Shown: piece by piece, positions 58,166-64,000 of the stretch
Position numbering within the stretch: the stretch's first letter is position 1
Layout of the letters: each line of letters opens with the position of its first letter
NCBI GenBank assembly: GCA_038373865.1
Contig: JAXGGA010002016.1
Span: 1-64,000 of the forward strand
DNA length: 64,000 nt
From: Uloborus plumipes
Lineage: Eukaryota; Arthropoda; Arachnida; Araneae; Uloboridae
Direction of reading: 5' to 3'
Translations under genes and position numbers: made by a program
The notes under the pieces: generated by a model
The model's input: the letters and a program-made list of their open reading frames with translations, nothing else
Told to the model about the DNA's origin: nothing
Databases searched by the model: none

Positions 58166-60032
58166 ATATTGATACAGTTTGTACCAAAAATTAAAACATA
58201 CGAAAAGGCTTTTTATCACCAAATGAGCAAAAGATTGTTAATTGCTGTTGATGAACGTGTGCGTTAACGATAGTATGGACTAAAATTTTTGAAAAATACT
58301 AAAAAAAAAATTACCTTTTCGGCTTGCAAATGTTTCGAGCGTTTTCAAAGAAACAAATAGTTTTCAAATAAGCGTACGTTATTTATTTACAATAGCTTAT
58401 TTCACCGTGACTCGCTATCTACCAACTTAAAAACGAATAGATTAGCAGCCCAAGCCAAGTTTAATTGATATCGAAAAGAAAATTTAAGTGTTAAAAAAGA
58501 AGAAGTTGAAGAACAATGAAATGAATAAGACAGATATACAATGTTTGAAACTTGGTTTTTGTTAAAATTTCTTACATGAGTCAAGTCTATATTATTTAAT
58601 AATGGAGGTGTTTTTATTTTCTTCTACATATAATGTGTAAAAGAAAGTATTGGATCAGTGAAGAATTTTTAGTTTGATTTGGAAGAATTTACACGTTCTG
58701 ACGTGTGCTGAATTCAATTTTACCGTTTAATTTTTTAAAGGAAAATGTGTTTTGTATCTGCGTGACCCATATTTTGGGGGTGACTCTACCTCAAAACTTA
58801 CTGCATGAATTAGAAATCAAAACTTACTGCATGAATTATATTGAAATTTAGTACAGATATGTATTATATCTGATTCTGTGTTTTTTTTTTTTCCGCTAGT
58901 TCTTCCTAGGGAGTTTTTACATATAAGAATGTTAATGGAACGCTTTCAGTGTAGCTTGATTACTATGCCTGAGGAAGGTTCCGACGAAATCAAATGAAAA
59001 ATTGGCCCATAGGAAGCTTCCAGAAGATACGCCACAGCATCGAGGAAGCAGAGCAACTGAACTTTTGATTTTTCATTGTTTGTGTGATGTATATCAAGAG
59101 GTACTGCAAGTATTCAGACAAAATTTTGTTTGTAGAATGGTCTTAAAGGGCGAGATGCTTATTCATTTCTGGCGTTAATCAGCTCAGACATGGCACTTTC
59201 GTTACAATCAGTATTTAAATGTAGAGTTGAACATGATACTATTTTTCCTCTTGGCATTTCACCTCCCCTTCCGCCACCCAGTTGTTACAAAGAACAGCGA
59301 ATAAATCCATCAATCGCGCGTGCTCTGATCCTAAAAAGCATAAACACCCAATGCGTACCCTCCCAAGATCTAAACCCCCCTACCCCCCCAACTCACAACA
59401 CACTCAGGAATCCTTCTCCAACAATCGCCCCTATCTCACACCCGTGAGATCCCCTTCTGACCGCGAACAAATATCCACTCTCCCGAACTTCCGCCCGCAC
59501 AATTCCTGCCGCCGCAGACATGTGGCTTCCTCGCCGACATTCCCTCTGCCCGACAAAGCCCGATCCCATAACGGTCCGCGCCTAGTTTTGGCACCCCAAA
59601 CTCTACTACTTTTTAACAGTCTGTCAATTGTTTACGAAACATTTTTTTCCTAATAAATGTAAAATGGCTGAAACATAAAAACAATGCCATCAAAAACAGA
59701 ACGTCTGCTTAATGTGTCTTCATATTATTTAACTTAGTTTACATCCACAAGATTTTACTCTCTCTCAGCTCCTAATACTCATTTAGCTCTATTCATTGAC
59801 TCATGAGTACTTCTCTCCTCTCTAACTCCCCCATCATATTGTAAAAAAACTTTAAATACTCCTTATCACATACTCACAACCCCCATTTCTATTCATTCTA
59901 ACTACTCATAAGTCTTATTCGTTTATTTGTTATTTAACCTAATTATTTTCTGTCATTTGTTTACGCGTTCATTTGATGAAAACTACTGTTAATCGTCGAA
60001 TTAAAATTTTTCATAACAAAAATATTTAGTTT
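58166..60032. other. Unique stretch, C-rich at 59240-59600
   Basis: A direct duplication TCAAAACTTACTGCATGAAT occurs at 58792 and 58819. Overlapping open frames of 85 and 123 codons at 59190-59653 are proline/serine-rich because of C-rich sequence. No domain recognised. Confidence 0.4.
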
Positions 60033-60253
60033 TTCACTTTGCCCCAAAAATTTTTTGAGGTGAAAATTTTCCACATTTTTTTGAAAGTACAAAATAACTG
60101 CCAAAGAATAAAAATAATATTTCAACGAAAGTTGTATTACAAAATACATTATTCGTTTTTTATGTACAATAAATTTTAGAACAAATTTCCCATTTGCTCT
60201 TTTTGAAGCAGGTGAGTAAACTTAACTACTTCACTTTGCCCCACATTCCCCTA
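60033..60253 (-). mobile_element. Fragment related to the GGGGCAAAGTGAAA element
   Basis: TTTTCACTTTGCCCC at 60035 and CTTCACTTTGCCCCACATTCC at about 60230 repeat the terminal word of 21695-22565. GAGGTGAAAATTTTCCAC matches its interior. The left part is missing or too diverged to place. Confidence 0.5.
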
Positions 60254-60380
60254 TATTTAAAAAAAAATATTTTATGCGCACTTTATCATATGCTTAATAA
60301 TTCAATTTTATGTGAAGATAATGGAATTGATTGTTTTCCAGGTGAACTGATTAATTTATTAATGTGAAACTATAGAAATA

Positions 60381-61809
60381 CACTGGCGGAAAAAAAAAAT
60401 CCCAACACCAAGAAAGACTTGTGTTAGACAAACGAAATTTGGTAGGCGTGTTTATACAATTGAAAGATGACATAGATTGAAATTTCGCTGCTCCGCGCAT
60501 AAGTGTGGCGCAGCTGGCGTCACTCAGAACATGCAAATAAGGCTTGTTTTAAAAGCGTGTTGTGAAGCTCGTGAGTATTATTTTTCGTGAAATTTGACGA
60601 ATTGCGTTCATGTTAGCCAGGAATGCCTTTAAGAAGACGAAGAAGCCATTATCAACAGCTCACCGAGTTTAAACGAGGTTGTACAATTTGGCTACGAGAA
60701 GGGTAGATTTTCATTTCGCGATATTGCAGAAAGACTTGGGTGGAATGTTTCCACCATGCATGATTATTGGAAGCTATGGTCAAGGGATGGTACTACCTCA
60801 AGAAGATCGAGTTCCGAGCTGTCACGTGGCACGACTGAGAAGAAAGATCGCTGAATCTTGCGTACTGCTGTGGCGCATCGTACTGCATCTGCGGCTGACA
60901 TTCGAGCTGCAGTTGGTACCGTCGTGACCAAGGAACGGTAAGAAAACTGTTTACTTCAAGGACAGCTCCGAGCCAGGCAGCCTGTAGCCGGTATTCCATT
61001 GACTGCAAACCATTGCCGTTTCCGACGGCAGTGGTGCCAAGACAGAGCTCACTGGAGGTCGGAGTGGAGATCTGTTGTAATTTTTGATAAAAAACAGATT
61101 CTGCCTTAGTGCCAGTGGTGGCTGCATATTGGTCAGAAGGAGGTTGGGGGACCGCCTGCATCCAAGTGGTCTATGGCCTAGTCACACGGGACCCACACCT
61201 GGAGTCATGGTCTCTGGAGCAATTTACTACGACAGCAGGGGCACTCTTACGGTTATCCCAAACTACTGAGTGAAAATTTTCCGTCAGTCTGGTTTAACCA
61301 GTAATACAGCCCTTCATGAGTAGCATTCAAGGGGGAGTTTTCCAACAGGATAACGCTCGCCCTCACATCGCTGATGTAACGCAATGTGCTCTACAAAGTG
61401 CTGACATGTTACCATGACCTGCAAAATCACCAGGTCTGTCTCTAATTGATAACGTATGGGATATCATTGGACGGCACCTCCAGCAGCAATGACGGTCAGA
61501 AATGACGGTCCTAGTATTGACACAACAAGTGCAACAAGCATGGCACTCTCTACCACAAAGTGACATTCGGCACCTGTATGACATAATGCATGCACGCTTG
61601 CAGGCTTGCCTTCAAAATTCTGGAGGTTACACCCTCTATTAAATTAACATAATTTCACATTTGCACAGCATTTTCTTGAGCTTAAATTAGCCAGTGATCT
61701 TGTACATTTAATCAATTAAACATGTTAACTAGACAATTGCATTACCCAAATTTCATTACTCTACGGCAATTTTTTCTTGGTGTTGGGGGATTTTTTTTTT
61801 CCGCCAGTG
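60381..61809 (+). mobile_element. Near-full-length Tc1-like transposon
   Basis: Begins CACTGGCGGAAAAAAAAAAT and ends TTTTTTTTTCCGCCAGTG. TA flanks both ends (60379-60380, 61810-61811). The terminal repeat continues with CCCAACACCAAGAAAG / TTTCTTGGTGTTGGGG. 1429 bp is normal for an intact Tc1 element. Its transposase gene is broken (see next entry). Confidence 0.93.
60623..61642 (+). pseudogene. Broken Tc1-family transposase
   Basis: Starts MPLRRRRSHYQQLTEFKRGC. A frameshift near 60700 precedes the helix-turn-helix GRFSFRDIAERLGWNVS. The DDE core is legible in order: VIFD near 61080-61088 (family 'FSDES'), VFQQDNARPHIADVTQ at 61338-61385 (second Asp at 61349), and LIDNVWDIIGRHL at about 61442-61480. 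In that last block the expected catalytic Glu is Asp (61448). There is an in-frame TGA where Trp is usual ('MLP*PAKSPGL', near 61415). The spacing between the last two acids is about 33 codons, slightly short of DD34E. The tail SGGYTLY ends at TAA 61640-61642. The full length of about 340 codons matches the family, but the enzyme cannot be made. Confidence 0.93.
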
Positions 61810-61811
61810 TA

Positions 61812-63099
61812 TATTAAATAATTCTGAGCTAAACCTATAAACAAAATTAAAATACGATAAACAAAAATGCTGATAGAAAATTCGACAGGAAAATACATGT
61901 GAACATGTACAGAAAGAGAGAAAAAAAAACAATAATTAAATAGTTTGAGTGAAAACTACTAGAAATTATTGAAAACTGGTCGATAGCTGGACAGAAACAA
62001 TTAAAAATATAGGATCAACAAGAAATTATACGGTTCATGATGTCGCTAGTTTTTATTTGGCGTAAATTGATAAGGGAAAAATATTTAAATGGTGAAATAA
62101 CAAAACTTCGTTAAGTCACCTTTCTAAACATCAGAAGACTCAAATAGACTTCTGATTTTTCAAAAGCACTAAATTGCCGCTAACATTATAAGGTGATACA
62201 TTCTGCTCAAAGTTCACTTGAACAACGCGTAACGAAGGTGATATTTGTGTTTAATTTTCTTTCACAAAATAGAAACTGAATGTAAATAATTAACTTTCAT
62301 CCTCCCTCCAGACATAGCTTTTAGAGATAATATCGCTATTCAGGATCCTCAACTTTTGAAATGATAGCGTAAAAGACGACTTCAATGGTGACATTAATTA
62401 CATTTACAGAAAGTTGTTGGAGCGTAAAGAAGAATCGAATCGTCAGATGTATTGAAGAAAAAGGAGTAATCATCATTTATTTCTTCTGCTTCTAAACGGC
62501 AGATAATAAGCTGCTTTCTCATCTCTTTGATATACCGCTTCGTCAAAAACTAATCACTTTCGGTAAAGGCCCCTCTCTACAAAAGAGGGTCTCTTCCATC
62601 CCTAATCGTTGCCTTTAGCATACAAGTGAGTTTTCCTACATCCGGCATTGAAAAGAAAATTAAAGTCGAAACGAACAAACACACGCACGCCTGCATGCCA
62701 ATGAATTTTCGAACTAACTCATCAACGCTTGATTTGAAGGCCAAATTATGAAAACTGGGAGAAAAAAGGGTGGAAGACTGGGATGAAAAGGGAAGTTCCG
62801 GGATATGAGGAAAGGGGGAGGGGAGAGAAGACAGGCGCCGGAGATCCCTGCTTTTTTCCCTACCCTCCCGTTTTCCTTTGGATCTACCTTTGTCTCCGTC
62901 CGCTGACAGAGCGGAGAAATATCGACGACTAAGAGCGCTGACTGAAGCTGGGTTTCCCATACTTCACTAAGTATCGCTTTGTTTGGCGAGACACATGCAT
63001 CTTGAAACTTAGTTTTCTCTTGTTCTCTTCAAGAAATTCTTGTTTCTGTTACAATAACATATCGGCAGAAGCTAATTGGGACTAATGGGGGATAGAATA
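61812..63099. other. Unique stretch with one long minus-strand frame
   Basis: 62577-62960 is open for 127 codons on the minus strand, the longest in the window, within a purine-rich GC-richer patch. The peptide is rich in Ser, Arg and Lys with no recognised domain, so coding status is unproven. Confidence 0.35.
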
Positions 63100-63471
63100 G
63101 ACCAACCAGTAAATGAATGCACCCCAGTGAATGGAAAAATCGTAATTATTTTTTAAAAGTAAGGTTTGATCTTTTTTTCCGTAAGAGTAGGCAGTTCCTT
63201 CCATACATTCCGAAAAAAAAAGAGAAAACTAAAGAAATGCTCTGCATGTACACTGAATGGAGTATTCATTCACTGGGTTTATTTTCACTGTTTTTCAGTT
63301 TCAACCTCCAAAAACCTCTTGCAAACCTATAAAAGTTCTCCAAAAGTTTTTAAAAATAACTACATATCATTGAAAATGTTTTTACTGTCATTTTCTAAAT
63401 GATACAATTTTCAACGATGCTATGAAGCTTTTAAAATGAAATTAGACGCAAGTATCACTTACTGGTCGGGA
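63100..63471. mobile_element. MITE with GACCRACCAGT termini, copy 2
   Basis: GACCAACCAGTAAATGAATG at 63100 faces TCACTTACTGGTCGGG. Shares the terminal blocks and the TAACTACAT...GAAAATGTTTTTACTGTC segment with 15996-16371 at nearly the same length (372 against 376 bp). Confidence 0.75.
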
Positions 63472-63793
63472 TACTCAAGTACAATAAAACTTCATCATTT
63501 TGATACATTAAATGAAGCAATTAGAAGTGAAGGAATGCAAAGGCCAAAATCAAAAATTGGGAGATAACCTAATAGTTTGATTCTCCGTTTTACGATTTGC
63601 CAATAATAAGAATTAAAGATCTGATTTAAATATTAAAAACAAAGCTTCAAAGTATTCTTGAATGTTTATTTTACTTATTCTGGACTTTTCTTACCTTAAA
63701 TTACACTTATATGCACATCAAAAAGCAAATCTAATACTTTATTTTTTCCAGGATTTTACGAAAATGTAAGGATACATATTGCTTTCAAGCCAC

Positions 63794-64000
63794 CGACGTA
63801 GTTGTGGAGTGGTTAAGCCGCTGGCCCCTCATGCCCAAAGACGCAGGATCAAACCTGGCTCCAGTCAGTGGATATTCAAGATGCAGAAAATCGTTAGCGT
63901 CCATGTCGTATGACTATGCGCCATGTAAAAGTCTCTCGAGCAATCGTTTGGAATGGAGTATCTCTAAGCAAAATTAAATTCTGAGTACAGGGCCGCATCG
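63794..64000 (+). mobile_element. Second tRNA-derived SINE family, running to the window end
   Basis: GTAGTTGTGGAGTGGTTAAG resembles the 5' half of tRNA-Ser/Leu, with GTGGAGTGGTTAAG as A box. CAGGATCAAACCTGG is a decayed B box at the right distance. The body AGATGCAGAAAATCGTTAGC and TCTCTCGAGCAATCG follows. The 3' end is outside the window or unclear. Unrelated in body to the 296-bp SINE. Confidence 0.62.

Noticed and set aside
57942..58267. Overlapping 60-95 codon frames on both strands
   Set aside because: All arise from the AAAATGTCGCGGGCCA minisatellite, which avoids stops in several frames.
59190..59653. Overlapping 85- and 123-codon frames
   Set aside because: C-rich sequence lowers stop frequency in several frames. 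The Pro/Ser-rich peptides have no recognised motif.
60793..61161. 122-codon minus-strand frame inside the Tc1 element
   Set aside because: It is antisense to the recognisable transposase remnant and has no motif of its own.
62577..62960. 127-codon minus-strand frame as a gene
   Set aside because: Longest frame in the window but Ser/Arg/Lys-biased in a purine-rich patch, with no recognised domain or splice context; kept only as a note.

Overview
This is an AT-rich, gene-poor stretch of a eukaryotic genome. It has no operons, no Shine-Dalgarno-spaced reading frames and no prokaryotic gene density, and no open frame exceeds about 127 codons. The DNA is dominated by interspersed repeats: Tc1/mariner remnants, TA-flanked and hAT-type MITEs, tRNA-derived SINEs, a Helitron-like end pair, (AT)n/(GT)n microsatellites and minisatellites. 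That mixture fits an arthropod, perhaps a chelicerate such as a spider. The organism assignment is inference from repeat style, not from any diagnostic gene. I found no intact host protein-coding gene, rRNA or functional tRNA.

Layout. 0-5.5 kb: a decayed pogo/Tigger-type transposase, a perfect 34-bp hairpin, and a TTAA-flanked piggyBac-like MITE. 5.9-10.8 kb: three copies of a G-run-rich hAT MITE with 8-bp target duplications, two SINE copies in tandem, one dimeric CACTG MITE, and the first copy of a 437-bp coding-like block. 14.4-15.3 kb: a Tc1 remnant. 16-18.2 kb: an interspersed repeat (called family X here), a MITE with GACCRACCAGT ends, and the second copy of the 437-bp block, flanked by 16-bp direct repeats. 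18.9-20.8 kb: a full SINE followed by a 1.5-kb fold-back element with about 700-bp arms. 21-31 kb: more CACTG MITEs, a nested MITE inside family X, two fold-back elements and a promoter-like patch. 32.8-33.6 kb: a Helitron-like element. 33.7-41.5 kb: hAT, Harbinger-like and CACTG MITEs. 42.2-43.9 kb and 47.7-49.7 kb: two unusual elements, each carrying about seven copies of a short motif ending in GTAAC. The second also encodes a transposon-type protein fragment. 46.8-47.4 kb: four 146-bp tandem units. 51.7-54.2 kb: a tandem repeat interrupted by a 286-bp insert, and a minus-strand coding remnant. 54.4-55.0 kb: a SINE inserted in a MITE. 58 kb: a 16-17-bp minisatellite open in several frames. 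60.4-61.8 kb: a nearly full-length but broken Tc1 element. 63.8-64 kb: a second tRNA-derived SINE family running to the window edge.

Nothing here acts as a host pathway. The interest lies in element architecture: dimeric MITEs, elements built as long inverted repeats, repeated subterminal motifs, and nested insertions whose target duplications let the order of events be read. The best candidates for something poorly described are the two GTAAC-motif elements (42.2-43.9 and 47.76-49.72 kb) and the retro-inserted 437-bp block.
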